A stretch of DNA of 64,000 nucleotides from an uncultured Methanomicrobiales archaeon. GTDB taxonomy: Archaea > Halobacteriota > Methanomicrobia > Methanomicrobiales > Methanospirillaceae. The notes under the pieces are model-generated. The model ran no database searches. It had not been told where the DNA came from and saw only the letters and a list, made by a program, of their open reading frames with translations. This document shows positions 37,354-45,860 of the stretch, piece by piece; position 1 is the first letter of the stretch, and the number at the start of each line of letters is the position of its first letter. The stretch spans positions 1 through 64,000 of the forward strand of contig CASGHK010000013.1 of assembly GCA_949320185.1 (NCBI GenBank). Reading direction: 5' to 3'. Made by a program: the position numbers and the translations under genes.

Positions 37354-38520
37354 ATGACGGTGGGCACGAACCTCGGTAAGGTGGTAGGAGGCACCCTTCA
37401 CGACCTCGGTTTCGGTATCGTGACGTGGGTGCCCGGCATCGGCGCCACGGCCTGTGCGCAGGCCTACGAGTGTGCCGCGGGCCGGATGGTGCCGCCGTCG
37501 TTTCACGAAGAGGTCGCAGTCGGGTGCGGGCACGGCGCTGCCCTCGCCGGAACCCGGTCAGCGGTCGCGATCAAGACTCACGGACTCCTCAAGGCCGCGA
37601 ACGCGGTCTCGGACGCCCTCTTCTGCGGCACGACAGCCGCCTTCATCCTGGTCATCGTCGACGATCTCTTGGGGATCCAGTCGGACAGTATCCTGGCTGC
37701 TGGACCCCTGCTCGATGCCCTCGAGGTGCCCTGGAGCGCCTCGTCGCCCGCGACAATCGGCAGCGACCTCGCTCTGGCCGCGGCCCGTTCCGAAGCCCTC
37801 GGACTCCCGTTCGCTCTCGTTCTGGACGCCGCCGAGGTCTCCTCGCCGGCCGTCGCCCTCCTCTTTCGCCCGCCGCTACTCCAGACCCCCCCGTTCCGGC
37901 GCGACCCGGTCCGGCACCTCCTCGTCCCACCCCTTATCCGCTACCAGCGCGCGGCTCTCTCGGCCCGCCTTGCCGGCACCGCCCCGCCACCACCTCCGAC
38001 CTTGCCGAGGGTCCCGGAACAGATGCCGACTGTGTGGCGGTCTGCCCTTGAGGGGTACCGACCGGTCTTCGATGCCTTCGTAGAGCGCCGACCCTCGTTC
38101 GTCGCCGGGGACGTGGGGCTCTCGAGCTGCTACGGGTTGCCGCCCTACGACGCGATCGACGCCGTGAGCTACATGGGAGGGGCCGTGCCGATCGCCCTCG
38201 GAGCGGCCCTATCCGGTCGAGACGACGCCTGGGCAGTGACCGGTGACTTCTCGTTCGTTGCGGCTGGTCACCTCGGTCTCATCGAGGCGGTCGCCCGCGA
38301 CGTACCCCTGCGGGTGCTCCTCCTTGCGAACGGAAAGGCCGAGACCACTGGTGGTCAGCCGGTCGCATGGGGGGCACTCGAACGGGTACTCGCCGGCTAC
38401 CCGGAGGCGCTCGTGCCGCTCGAGGAACCGTCCGAGCCCAGGGCCTGCCGCGAGGCACTGGACGAGGCCTGGAACCGCGACGGCCTTTCGATCGTTGTTG
38501 CGCGGTACGCCGCTCCATGA
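37354..38520 (+). CDS. Thiamine diphosphate enzyme resembling the core of indolepyruvate oxidoreductase IorA
   Basis: 388 residues from the ATG at 37354 (a GTG at 37348 is also possible). The N-terminal half looks like a pyrimidine-binding domain (PSFHEEVAVGCGHGAALAG, with the Glu that would activate the cofactor). The C-terminal half is a diphosphate-binding domain with AGDVGLSSCYGLPPYDAIDAVSYMGG and VTGDFSFVAAGHLGLIEA. The later NGKAETTGGQPV resembles the IorA phrase after the GD motif. There is no ferredoxin domain and no IorB nearby. It is probably a 2-oxoacid decarboxylase or synthase of unknown substrate. It overlaps the next gene by 4 bp. Confidence 0.75.
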   Translation: MTVGTNLGKVVGGTLHDLGFGIVTWVPGIGATACAQAYECAAGRMVPPSFHEEVAVGCGHGAALAGTRSAVAIKTHGLLKAANAVSDALFCGTTAAFILVIVDDLLGIQSDSILAAGPLLDALEVPWSASSPATIGSDLALAAARSEALGLPFALVLDAAEVSSPAVALLFRPPLLQTPPFRRDPVRHLLVPPLIRYQRAALSARLAGTAPPPPPTLPRVPEQMPTVWRSALEGYRPVFDAFVERRPSFVAGDVGLSSCYGLPPYDAIDAVSYMGGAVPIALGAALSGRDDAWAVTGDFSFVAAGHLGLIEAVARDVPLRVLLLANGKAETTGGQPVAWGALERVLAGYPEALVPLEEPSEPRACREALDEAWNRDGLSIVVARYAAP

Positions 38521-39755
38521 GCCGGACCCCGCTTCCCCCGGTCACCCTCGTCATCGACCCCGGCCCTGCGTCCTGGTCGATCCGCCAGCGTTCCCGCGAC
38601 CTCGCCGCGAGGTTCGAGCGCCCTCCGATCGATCCCGTCATCCCCCTCTGCGGCCCGTTCCTCCTCGACCCGGGGGCGGGTCTCGTCCAGGTCCGCGCCG
38701 TACTCGACGAGGCGGTGCCTCGGGTGCCCTTCCTCGAGTGCCACCTGGACGGGTACGCGGTGCGTGCGGATGGGAGGGGGGGCTCCATCGGCTTTTCAGT
38801 GCGCCCCTCCCCCGCGCTTCTGGACATCATTGCCTCTATCGACCGGACGATGGACCGGATCGCCTCCCTCAGGGACGCGCCGGCAAAGCATCTCTATGTC
38901 CCGGCGGCCCGGTTCGAAGGCCGGGCCGAACTATCGGGTGCAGCGCGTTCTCTCGGCCTCTCTCTGTCTCCCTGGGACCGATTAGTCCGTCTCTTTCGGA
39001 GGCAGTCGCGGTCTTTACCGGGTGGTGGACGCCCAATAGATGGAACGCGCCTCCTGGTCATGGTGGGGGACCGGCCTGTCACGGGGCTCGACCTGGGACT
39101 GAGGCGGTGGCTCCACGCGGCCGAGCTCCGGGACCGTTCGATACGGGCCGCGTCCCTCGGCGAGTACCGGCTTGCCCGGGGGTACGAACTCGCCTCCCCC
39201 TCACACCGGGCTCCGGGCGAGACCTGGCTCCTTGGAGATCTGCACCTGGGGCACCCGGAGATCTCCCTCTACTGCGCGCGCCCCTTCCTTTCAGGCGATT
39301 CCGGGGAGCACGACCGGGTCCTCGTACAGAACTGGCGGCACACGGTTCAGCCCGATGACCGTGCTGTCCTCCTCGGGGACGTCTGCGCCTACCCGGACCC
39401 CGGTTCCTACCGGGCTGCTGTCGCGGGTCTTCCGGGAAGGCTCGAGCTGGTCCGGGGCAACCATGATCCCGCCCTCCCTGGGCTCGTCTCCCAACTCCTG
39501 ATCGAGTCGGACGGGCTGCGGTTTCTCGCGGTTCACGACCCGGCCGATGCTCCACCCGGTTTCCACGGATGGGTGATTCACGGCCATCACCACGACGCCG
39601 ACCTCGAGCGGTATCCGTTCTTCGACCCCGTCTCCCGCCGGGTCAACGTCTCGGTCGAGACGGCCGGGTACGCTCCGGTCCCCCTCTCCCTCATCTGTCG
39701 CCTGGCGAGGGAACGGTCGGGCAGGCTCACCTTCAGGGAGACCGTACCGGCCTGA
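38517..39755 (+). CDS. Two-domain protein: 2H-phosphoesterase-like plus metallophosphoesterase
   Basis: 412 residues. The first about 230 residues resemble the 2'-5' RNA ligase/2H fold (PPVTLVIDPGPASWSIRQRSRDLAARF ... PVIPLCGPFLL ... HLYVPAARFEG). However, the two expected H-x-T motifs are degenerate (VIPL and HLYV), so that domain may only bind. From about residue 235 a complete calcineurin-like domain follows: LLGDLHLGH, LLGDVC, RGNHDP, HDPAD and HGHHHD. It is coupled by ATGA to the ThDP enzyme gene. Its last 23 bp overlap the convergent M20 remnant. Confidence 0.75.
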   Translation: MSRTPLPPVTLVIDPGPASWSIRQRSRDLAARFERPPIDPVIPLCGPFLLDPGAGLVQVRAVLDEAVPRVPFLECHLDGYAVRADGRGGSIGFSVRPSPALLDIIASIDRTMDRIASLRDAPAKHLYVPAARFEGRAELSGAARSLGLSLSPWDRLVRLFRRQSRSLPGGGRPIDGTRLLVMVGDRPVTGLDLGLRRWLHAAELRDRSIRAASLGEYRLARGYELASPSHRAPGETWLLGDLHLGHPEISLYCARPFLSGDSGEHDRVLVQNWRHTVQPDDRAVLLGDVCAYPDPGSYRAAVAGLPGRLELVRGNHDPALPGLVSQLLIESDGLRFLAVHDPADAPPGFHGWVIHGHHHDADLERYPFFDPVSRRVNVSVETAGYAPVPLSLICRLARERSGRLTFRETVPA

Positions 39756-40623
39756 CCACCCCGCCGGCTCCCTCTCCGGCAAGGGCCTGTATCGCACGGG
39801 CATAGCAACGGGCCTGGAAAGCACGGTCCGCGACCCCGATCGACTCGTCCGGCTCGTGCGAGGTGTCCGGGGGTCCGGGCATGAGTGGCCCGAACGCGAC
39901 CGTGTTCGGGAGGGACTTCGCGTATGTCGTGAACCCGACCGATCGAGGGACCACGTCCTTCATCCCGGACTCGGCCCGGAAGACCTCCAGCAGGGAACGG
40001 ACGAGTGGTCCATCCGGTTCGACCCGGAGCAGGGGCAACCGGTCGATCAGTCTCGCCTCCCATCCCCGGGCGACCGCCGACAGGTTCAGGGCCGACCAGA
40101 CCTCCTCGTCGGTCACCGGGCGCGGGAAGGGGACGTCCGGGACGAGCCTCGCCGTTCCGTTCTCCACCCGGCAGGAGCCGGGGCTCACGCTGACGCCGGG
40201 GGTCGGGAGCCCGACGATCTCCCCGTAGAGGGCCCGGTTGAAGGTCGCGTTGAGAGAGCGGACGACCTCTCCCCCGTCCCCGTCGATCCGGGCTCGGTCG
40301 AGGGCGGCGGCGACCTCTTCCGGCCACTCCGCCTCGAGCATGGCCTCTGCCCTGTCCGGCACCACATTCGGAGCAGATCCGCCCTCGAGAGAGAGGAGGC
40401 GCACCGGGCCCCCGGACGGATGCACGGTCATGGTCCAGTCGGCCCAGAGAAACCCCTTCTCGGCGTAGACGACTGGGAAGTCACCGTCCGGGCATAAACC
40501 GGCGATCTGGTCCTGCTCGCGCTCCGTCCGGATGTGCGTCAGGATGCGGATCGGCCCGGTTTCGTTGGTGACCGCGTGGCGTTCGGCTGCCAGTCGGCCG
40601 GTTCTGGTCCAGGGTGGCAACAA
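39733..40623 (-). pseudogene. N-terminally truncated M20-family (PepV-like) dipeptidase
   Basis: The frame gives 296 residues, but family members have about 460. From about position 40490 down, the sequence fits the dimerisation and C-terminal catalytic parts: PDGDFPVVYAEKG, ARGWEARLIDRLP, and FGPLMPGPPDTSHEPDESIG, whose His is a metal ligand. The N-terminal 130-150 residues with the H-x-D and first metal ligands are missing. The sequence upstream of 40620 belongs to the promoter of the next gene. It is probably an inactive remnant; a domain-only function cannot be excluded. Confidence 0.65.
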
Positions 40624-40631
40624 TGCCGAGG

Positions 40632-40642
40632 TTCTTATACCG
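40632..40642 (+). promoter_or_regulatory. Probable TATA box of the small zinc protein
   Basis: gttcttatacc lies about 50 bp before the ATG at 40689 and is the best A/T element in this gap, giving a leader of about 25 nt. Confidence 0.35.
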
Positions 40643-40688
40643 TGGCGTCCTTTACTAGCCAGCAGTTTTTCAGCTGTTGGAAAGCATC

Positions 40689-40853
40689 ATGTACAACTCG
40701 AATTTTGGCGGTCGTTCCGACCGTCCACGTGAGATGACGAAGGTCATCTGTTCAGACTGTGGAAAGGAGTGCGAGGTCCCGTTCAAGCCGACCGAGGGCC
40801 GCCCGGTCTACTGCCAGGAGTGCCTCCCCAAGCACCGGCGTCCCCGGTTCTGA
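40689..40853 (+). CDS. Small CxxC-x17-CxxC-type zinc-binding protein
   Basis: A 54-residue protein starting MYNSNFGGRSDRPREMTKVI. It has two CxxC pairs, CSDC and CQEC, spaced as in the short zinc-binding proteins common in methanogens, and a basic end (KHRRPRF). An arginine/glycine-rich start and basic tail suggest RNA or DNA contact, but the function is unknown. It is short and easily missed, yet has its own promoter-like element and a T-run (40881-40886) after the stop. Confidence 0.75.
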   Translation: MYNSNFGGRSDRPREMTKVICSDCGKECEVPFKPTEGRPVYCQECLPKHRRPRF

Positions 40854-40878
40854 TATCCTCCAACCTCCTTTCGCTCTT

Positions 40879-40888
40879 TTTTCCCGCC
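40879..40888 (+). terminator. T-run after the small zinc protein
   Basis: A cttttttccc stretch about 28 bp after the stop codon fits an archaeal oligo-T terminator. The remaining 125 bp up to 41015 hold only the promoter region of the PEGA gene. Confidence 0.35.
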
Positions 40889-41015
40889 TCCGTCACCCGG
40901 GAGTTCCGGACCAATCGTTCTGGACGAAATCTCTTGCAGAGTCCGCGTCTCCGGATCGATCCCGCCGGTATTATCTCTGCGTCCTGTAACCTACTAGACA
41001 GAGGAGGAGTCTCCT

Positions 41016-42239
41016 GTGCGAACACCATTGTATCTCCTGTGCATTGGCCTGATCCTGGCCTGTTGTGCATATCCCGCCCTCGCGACGACCCCGATCGGAG
41101 GGTCTGTCGGCGCGTTCAACGTGAAGTGCCCCGTCGACGGTGCCACCGTCTGGTTCGACGGTGAGGAGAAGGGAAAGATCTCGAACGGCATGCTGATGGT
41201 CCCGGTCTACGCGACCGGGACACCGTACCAGACCTACCGGGTCGAGGCGGACGGGTACGAACCGTACCTCTCCATGCTCCCTGCGTCGCCGAGTGGCGGG
41301 CAGATCGTCGATCTCGAGGTGAGCCTTGTCAAATCGCCGATCGGTGGACAGACCGGGACGTACCGGTTCACCTGCAACGTCCAGGGAGCCTACGTCTTCA
41401 TGGACGGCAGTTTCCAGGGCGTGATCGAGGACGGTGCCCTATCGGTCCCGGTCTACACGACCGGCACCCCGTTCAAGCGCTACTCGGTCCAGGCGTCCGG
41501 CTACCTCTCTGCGAACGGCGCGATCCCGCGCGCCCCGTCCCCTAACGAGATCGTTACCATCCCGGTGAACCTGGTCCCGCGCGAGACCCCGACCCCGATC
41601 GGTGGCGACCGCGGTGCCTTCCTGATCTACTGCCAGGTGGAGGGCGCGATGGTATCGCTCGACGGCGACAGTGTCGGGACGATCCAGAACGGTGAGGTCT
41701 TCGCCCCCGTCTACGTGACCGGCACGCCGTATCGGACCCTCAAGGTGACGGCGAGCGGGTACGAGCCCTACTCTGCCTCGATCACCCAGTACCCGGGCAA
41801 GGGAGAGATCGTGCACCTCTATGCCTTCCTCGAGTCCCTCCCGCCTGCCACGACGGCAGCACCGATTGGGGGCGACATGGGCGCCTATCTTGTCCACTCG
41901 AACGCAGAGGGCGCGAGCGTCTACTTCGACAGCGACCTTAAAGGACAGATCGCGAACGGCGTCCTGAACGTCCCGGTCTACGTGACCGGCACACCGTACC
42001 GGACCTGGTCGGTCGTGAAGAGCGGCTACGCGACCTTCAACGGGACGATCAGCACCTACCCGGCGAAGGGTGAGACGATCGACCTGCAGGCGACGCTGAC
42101 CCTGCTCCCGACGACGGCCTCGACGACGGCGACCACAACGGCGGCGACCACAACCGCAAAGTCCCCGCTCTCCGCGGTGGGGATCGCCGGCGCGCTCGCA
42201 GGTCTTGCCCTCTTCGGGATGGCGGCACGTCGCCGCTGA
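41016..42239 (+). CDS. Surface protein with four PEGA repeats
   Basis: 407 residues from a GTG, preceded by an AGGAGG ribosome site at about 41001-41006. A signal peptide (about 1-24) leads into four related repeats of about 82 residues (26-107, 108-191, 194-275, 283-364). Each begins PIGG..G and contains a GA.V..D..., a VPVY.TGTP and a GY segment, as in PEGA domains. A Thr/Ala linker (about 365-382) and a hydrophobic helix with a basic end (SPLSAVGIAGALAGLALFG then RRR) complete a C-terminal sorting/anchor tail. It is likely an S-layer-associated protein. Confidence 0.88.
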   Translation: MRTPLYLLCIGLILACCAYPALATTPIGGSVGAFNVKCPVDGATVWFDGEEKGKISNGMLMVPVYATGTPYQTYRVEADGYEPYLSMLPASPSGGQIVDLEVSLVKSPIGGQTGTYRFTCNVQGAYVFMDGSFQGVIEDGALSVPVYTTGTPFKRYSVQASGYLSANGAIPRAPSPNEIVTIPVNLVPRETPTPIGGDRGAFLIYCQVEGAMVSLDGDSVGTIQNGEVFAPVYVTGTPYRTLKVTASGYEPYSASITQYPGKGEIVHLYAFLESLPPATTAAPIGGDMGAYLVHSNAEGASVYFDSDLKGQIANGVLNVPVYVTGTPYRTWSVVKSGYATFNGTISTYPAKGETIDLQATLTLLPTTASTTATTTAATTTAKSPLSAVGIAGALAGLALFGMAARRR

Positions 42240-42246
42240 ACCGACA

Positions 42247-42265
42247 TATCTTTTTTTTTTTTCTT
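42247..42265 (+). terminator. Long T-run terminator of the PEGA gene
   Basis: A run of about 14 T directly after the PEGA stop codon is the longest homopolymer in the window and a strong archaeal terminator. Confidence 0.65.
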
Positions 42266-42281
42266 TCGGCACGCCGTTCCG

Positions 42282-43187
42282 TCACCGCTCCCTCTTCCGG
42301 ACGGCCAGATAGACACCGGTACAGACGAGAGCCGCGCCGGTAAGGTGGAACAATGTTACCCCCTCGCCAAGAAGCAGGCTCCCCAGGAGGATCCCGGAGA
42401 CCGGAACGAGGTTGTAGAAGACCGCAGTTCGGGAGGGACCGAGCACCGCAACCCCCCGGTTCCACCAGACGAAGCCCAGGACCGAGCAGAAGGTGGCGAG
42501 GAAGACGAGGGCTGCCCAGACACCGGGGGACGCGGGGAGGACGGGGCCGGCGCCCCCCGCGCTCACCTCTCCCATGGCGAGCGCGAGGACGAGCGCCGTG
42601 CTGATGAAGTACGCATGGGCGGTCACCGTCACGGCCGGATACCGGCGAAAGATGCGTCTCCCAGCGACCGAGTAGTTAGCCCAGCAGACTCCCGCGGCGA
42701 AGATGAGGAGGTCTCCCGGGTTTATTCGGCCAGCGAGGAGGGTTTCCAGAGACCCGTTCGAGACCACGAACAGGACGCCGACAAACGAGAGGACCACCCC
42801 GAGCCATTGGAGGGGTTCGAGCCGCTCGCGGAGCAGGAGGCCGGCGAGGAGGGCCGTCAGCATCGGATTCGTCGCTCCGATCAGGGTGCCGTTTACCGCA
42901 CCGGTCGTTTCGAGACCGAGAAAGAAGAGGATGTTGAAACCGAAGACGCCTGTGAGCCCTAAAAAGACCATCGCGGGTACATCGGCGCGGGCTACCGTCC
43001 TCGTCCCCCTGGGGGATGCGGCGAGGACGAGCCCGAGGCAGAGCGAGGCGAGAAGGGACCTCATCGCTACCGCGGAGAACGGGGTCATCTCGGCAGCGAC
43101 GAGTCGGCCCGCAACGTACGCGCCGCCCCACACAAGCCCGACAAAGACGAGCCGTGCGACCGCCCCTGCCTCGTCCTGTCCGCCCAT
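42282..43187 (-). CDS. DMT-superfamily (EamA) transporter
   Basis: 301 residues with about ten hydrophobic helices in two EamA halves (about 10-140 and 155-295). The phrases GLVWGGAYVAGRLVA and LGPSRTAVFYNLVPVSGILLGSLLLGEG are typical. Members export metabolites such as amino acids; the substrate is not predictable. It converges on the PEGA gene. Confidence 0.88.
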   Translation of the reverse strand: MGGQDEAGAVARLVFVGLVWGGAYVAGRLVAAEMTPFSAVAMRSLLASLCLGLVLAASPRGTRTVARADVPAMVFLGLTGVFGFNILFFLGLETTGAVNGTLIGATNPMLTALLAGLLLRERLEPLQWLGVVLSFVGVLFVVSNGSLETLLAGRINPGDLLIFAAGVCWANYSVAGRRIFRRYPAVTVTAHAYFISTALVLALAMGEVSAGGAGPVLPASPGVWAALVFLATFCSVLGFVWWNRGVAVLGPSRTAVFYNLVPVSGILLGSLLLGEGVTLFHLTGAALVCTGVYLAVRKRER

Positions 43188-43290
43188 ACGGGAGGTAAGG
43201 TCGACCTTGCTGGAGATACCGGTTCCGTCCCCAGGCCCGGGAGAGGGAAAAACCCTATGTTTATCACACTCGACGAACGACCTATACGAA

Positions 43291-44031
43291 ATGACAGATC
43301 AGCCCAGACCGAAGGCCGGGCGGAACCAGTCCACCAAGCGGAAGGGCCCGGCGAAACCGGCCGAAGTGCCGGGGACGGCCCTCTGGAAGAAGGTCCTCTT
43401 CGTCTCGGTCGGCGTCCTCTTCGTCGTCCTCATGGTCGTCTCCTCGATGGGGACGAGCTGGCTCAACATGTTCCAGACGGTGAAGACCGGGTCCGTTGTC
43501 CTGACCGACCTGACCATCCGCGACGACCGGAACCGGCCTATCCTGACCACCAGCCAGACCATCTATTCCAATGCGATCAAGGAGAACCGTTCGGTCTTCC
43601 TCGTCTCGCCGCTCGTGATCGACGCGGGCCTCCCGTTCAACGGTACCATGAAGGCCATTCCGATTATTGCGCCGAGCAGCGGGACCAACTACACGCTCTT
43701 CGGCCAGGAGTACGATGCGATCTCGATGGGAGTGGTCGGGATGCACCCGGGCGGGACCAAGTCTCTCCGGCTCGATGCCAATGTCACCGAGGAGCAGAAC
43801 TACACGGCAGAGCAGTTCGACCAGCTCGGCGGGGACTTTGCCAACGCCACGATCGGGGACGAGATGGTCCTCGCGTTCGCCGAGAACCCGGCGTCGCTCT
43901 ACGACAACACCACGACCCCGAGTTACGCGCTCAGGACGACTCACGTGGTGAACAAGTCCGAGGACTCACTGGTCCTCTCCTTCAGCCATGCGGTTGCGGA
44001 TCTGACCCTTTCACAGGTCCAGACGGCCTGA
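43291..44031 (+). CDS. Membrane-anchored protein with FKBP-like segment
   Basis: 246 residues from the ATG at 43291. A basic N-terminus (about 1-30) is followed by one membrane helix (KVLFVSVGVLFVVLMVVSS, about 34-52), then an exported domain with many N-x-S/T sites. The phrase GQEYDAISMGVVGMHPGGTKSLRL resembles the GM..G..K signature of archaeal FKBP prolyl isomerases. This would suggest an extracytoplasmic folding helper, but the match is partial. A TATA-like gtttatcac lies about 30 bp upstream. Confidence 0.6.
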   Translation: MTDQPRPKAGRNQSTKRKGPAKPAEVPGTALWKKVLFVSVGVLFVVLMVVSSMGTSWLNMFQTVKTGSVVLTDLTIRDDRNRPILTTSQTIYSNAIKENRSVFLVSPLVIDAGLPFNGTMKAIPIIAPSSGTNYTLFGQEYDAISMGVVGMHPGGTKSLRLDANVTEEQNYTAEQFDQLGGDFANATIGDEMVLAFAENPASLYDNTTTPSYALRTTHVVNKSEDSLVLSFSHAVADLTLSQVQTA

Positions 44032-44098
44032 ACCCTTTTTTCGTCCGTGCGCACGTCAGACCGAGAGCACGGTGCCATTTGCCGGTCCACCGCCCCGT

Positions 44099-44980
44099 TC
44101 AAACCTTCCCGGTGAGCAGGGCGGAGTGGAAGAACCCCATCACCCGCGCACGGTAGCCCTCGGGGTCGAGACGGAACGCCCCGGTATGAACTGCGCCGGG
44201 CACTGTCCAGAGCTCGGCCCTCGTCGGCCCCGCCGCCTCCACGAATGCGGTGCCGTACGCAGCCTCGTCGGGCTCCTCTCCGGCGGCGATCAGGATGAGG
44301 CGTGCATTCGGTGCTCCGGCGATCGATTCCACGATGGGGACGGGCGGCTCTTCGCCCGTGAAGACCCCGGTCGCGGCGTACATCAACCGGGTCACTCCGC
44401 TCCGCAGGATACCGTCCCGCCCGGGGACTGCCAGGAACTCGGCGGTGCACCGGTGCGTCGCCCCGTCGGCGGCGACTGCGGAGAGGGAGGGGGTCGAATT
44501 CAGCGCCCCGAGAAGGACCTCCCCGCCGAGCGAGAGGCCGAGCCCCCCGATCGAGCGCACCCCGTCCTGTGCATCGAGATAGGCGACAGCGGCTCGGACA
44601 TCCCGGGTGCCCTCCCACCCGAACGCGTTGCCTCGTCCCCCGCTCTCTCCGTGTCCGCGGAGATCGGGGGCGATCACCCCGAAGCCGGCGTCGCGGAGCA
44701 TCTCGGCGTGACCGCGGACGCCCTCGCGGGAGTCCGTTGCGCCATGAACGAGGACGATTGCAGCCCCGTTCTTCGAGGGGGCGTACCAGGCGACCAGCGG
44801 TACCCCGTCATCGGTCGTGAGCTCGACCTCTGTGAAGCCCTCGGGCGGAGGGCTCACATGGGCGGGATGGGCGAGAGAGGCGAACGCGGCGAAACCGATT
44901 GGGAGGGCGATATACAGGACAAGGGCCGTAATAACAAGGGCGGCCCCGGCGATCTTTACAGGCCGGTTGATGCGTGACAC
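44099..44980 (-). CDS. Membrane-anchored alpha/beta hydrolase
   Basis: 293 residues. An N-terminal membrane helix (about 9-35) precedes a serine hydrolase domain. The oxyanion strand is IVLVHGATDS, the nucleophile elbow is GLSLGGE (about 148-154), and a late VHTGAF supplies a His. DLRGHGESGG is a family phrase. The substrate is unknown. The tatttttaac element read on the minus strand about 25 bp before the ATG is a likely TATA box. Confidence 0.85.
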   Translation of the reverse strand: MSRINRPVKIAGAALVITALVLYIALPIGFAAFASLAHPAHVSPPPEGFTEVELTTDDGVPLVAWYAPSKNGAAIVLVHGATDSREGVRGHAEMLRDAGFGVIAPDLRGHGESGGRGNAFGWEGTRDVRAAVAYLDAQDGVRSIGGLGLSLGGEVLLGALNSTPSLSAVAADGATHRCTAEFLAVPGRDGILRSGVTRLMYAATGVFTGEEPPVPIVESIAGAPNARLILIAAGEEPDEAAYGTAFVEAAGPTRAELWTVPGAVHTGAFRLDPEGYRARVMGFFHSALLTGKV

Positions 44981-45031
44981 GCTGCCAGGTATAGTGCAGG
45001 TTAAAAATAGGCTCCCGGTTTTATCACGCGT

Positions 45032-45316
45032 CTACTCCACGGCGCGGGAGGCGCCGCCTCCACGCTCCCCGGCGAGGTCTGCCGTTTCGTCCGCAACTCG
45101 GACGAGCCGCAGCCACATGTTCAGGGCGGCGCGGAGCGAGGGGATGTCGGGCGCTGTCACCACGAGCTCGAGGGTGCCGGTATCGATGAGCCTGAGCGAG
45201 GCAGACGACCGCATCCCCTCTTCGTCGGCGAGCTCGGGCTCGAGTGCGGCGAGATGGGCGGCAGCCCTCGGCGTCGAGAAGCGAAAGACCGCCTCGTGGC
45301 GATCAGGCGTCGTCAC
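45032..45316 (-). CDS. pcc1: KEOPS complex subunit Pcc1
   Basis: 94 residues from a GTG at 45316 that lies 14 bp inside the Brix gene. The segment HEAVFRFSTPRAAAHLAALEPEL, the strands SASLRLIDTGTLELVVTA and the C-terminal helix IPSLRAALNMWLRLVRVADE match canonical archaeal Pcc1. It serves in t6A tRNA modification. It ends the superoperon in its usual place after eL43, rpoP and the Brix gene. A second, smaller paralogue is at 15680-15901. Confidence 0.88.
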   Translation of the reverse strand: MTTPDRHEAVFRFSTPRAAAHLAALEPELADEEGMRSSASLRLIDTGTLELVVTAPDIPSLRAALNMWLRLVRVADETADLAGERGGGASRAVE

Positions 45317-45722
45317 CGCCGGCTCCCTCCTCCGAGACGAGCTGCAGGCGGTACTGCAGGCGCTGGGGTCCGTCGTACCCAAGGTCCCATCCATCGTCGA
45401 GCTGGCCGGCATCGAGCCCGGGGGGGAGCTTCTCTCGAACCCAGCTCGCGGCCAGGAGCCGGCGGTCGAAGGAGCCGGTCCTCACCCGCTCCTCGTGGGT
45501 GGTGACACGGAAGCAGGGCCCGGGCTCACCGTCCTGAAAGATACGAAGTCGGAGACCGTCCGTCTCCAGAATAAAGAGTGAGAGAGTGCGGTCGAGGGTG
45601 ACGAGTTCGCGCAGGCCAGTCTTGCCACGCGCCATATATCGCCCCTCGAGCGCGAACGCGAGCCCGCGCGCGAGCGCCCGAATACCGGGCGCCGCCTTGC
45701 GCGAGGTCGAGACAAGGGTCAT
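45303..45722 (-). CDS. Brix-domain ribosome biogenesis protein (Imp4-like)
   Basis: 139 residues, the short archaeal Brix protein, which binds rRNA during ribosome assembly. It starts [22 protein letters not shown] and has the basic [14 protein letters not shown] stretch typical of the family. Its ATG overlaps the rpoP stop (ATGA) and its 3' end overlaps pcc1 by 14 bp. Confidence 0.88.
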   Translation of the reverse strand: MTLVSTSRKAAPGIRALARGLAFALEGRYMARGKTGLRELVTLDRTLSLFILETDGLRLRIFQDGEPGPCFRVTTHEERVRTGSFDRRLLAASWVREKLPPGLDAGQLDDGWDLGYDGPQRLQYRLQLVSEEGAGGDDA

Positions 45723-45853
45723 CGAGCCTTCAGCTCTTTGATCCCGGCCCCGCGCTCCTTGAAGAGGATCCTGTGCCCGCAGTAGGGGCAGCGCACGTTG
45801 ACATCAATCTCAACCCTGTGCTTGCACCGCGCGCATTTGTAGCTGGCGGCCAT
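45719..45853 (-). CDS. rpoP: DNA-directed RNA polymerase subunit P (Rpb12-like)
   Basis: A 44-residue protein, [18 protein letters not shown] then a CPYCG pair and the tail [16 protein letters not shown]. The two CxxC pairs bind zinc. Size and sequence match archaeal RpoP, which links subunits D, L, N and B. It is placed between eL43 (7-bp gap) and the Brix gene (ATGA overlap), as in many archaea. It is too short to be found by length alone. Confidence 0.92.
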   Translation of the reverse strand: MAASYKCARCKHRVEIDVNVRCPYCGHRILFKERGAGIKELKAR

Positions 45854-45860
45854 GGAGAGG

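Noticed and set aside
37354-38520. Sulfopyruvate decarboxylase (ComDE) for coenzyme M synthesis
   Set aside because: The late motif NGKAETTGGQPV and the AGDVGLSSCYGLPPYDAID stretch are closer to IorA than to ComE. I keep the general ThDP-enzyme call.
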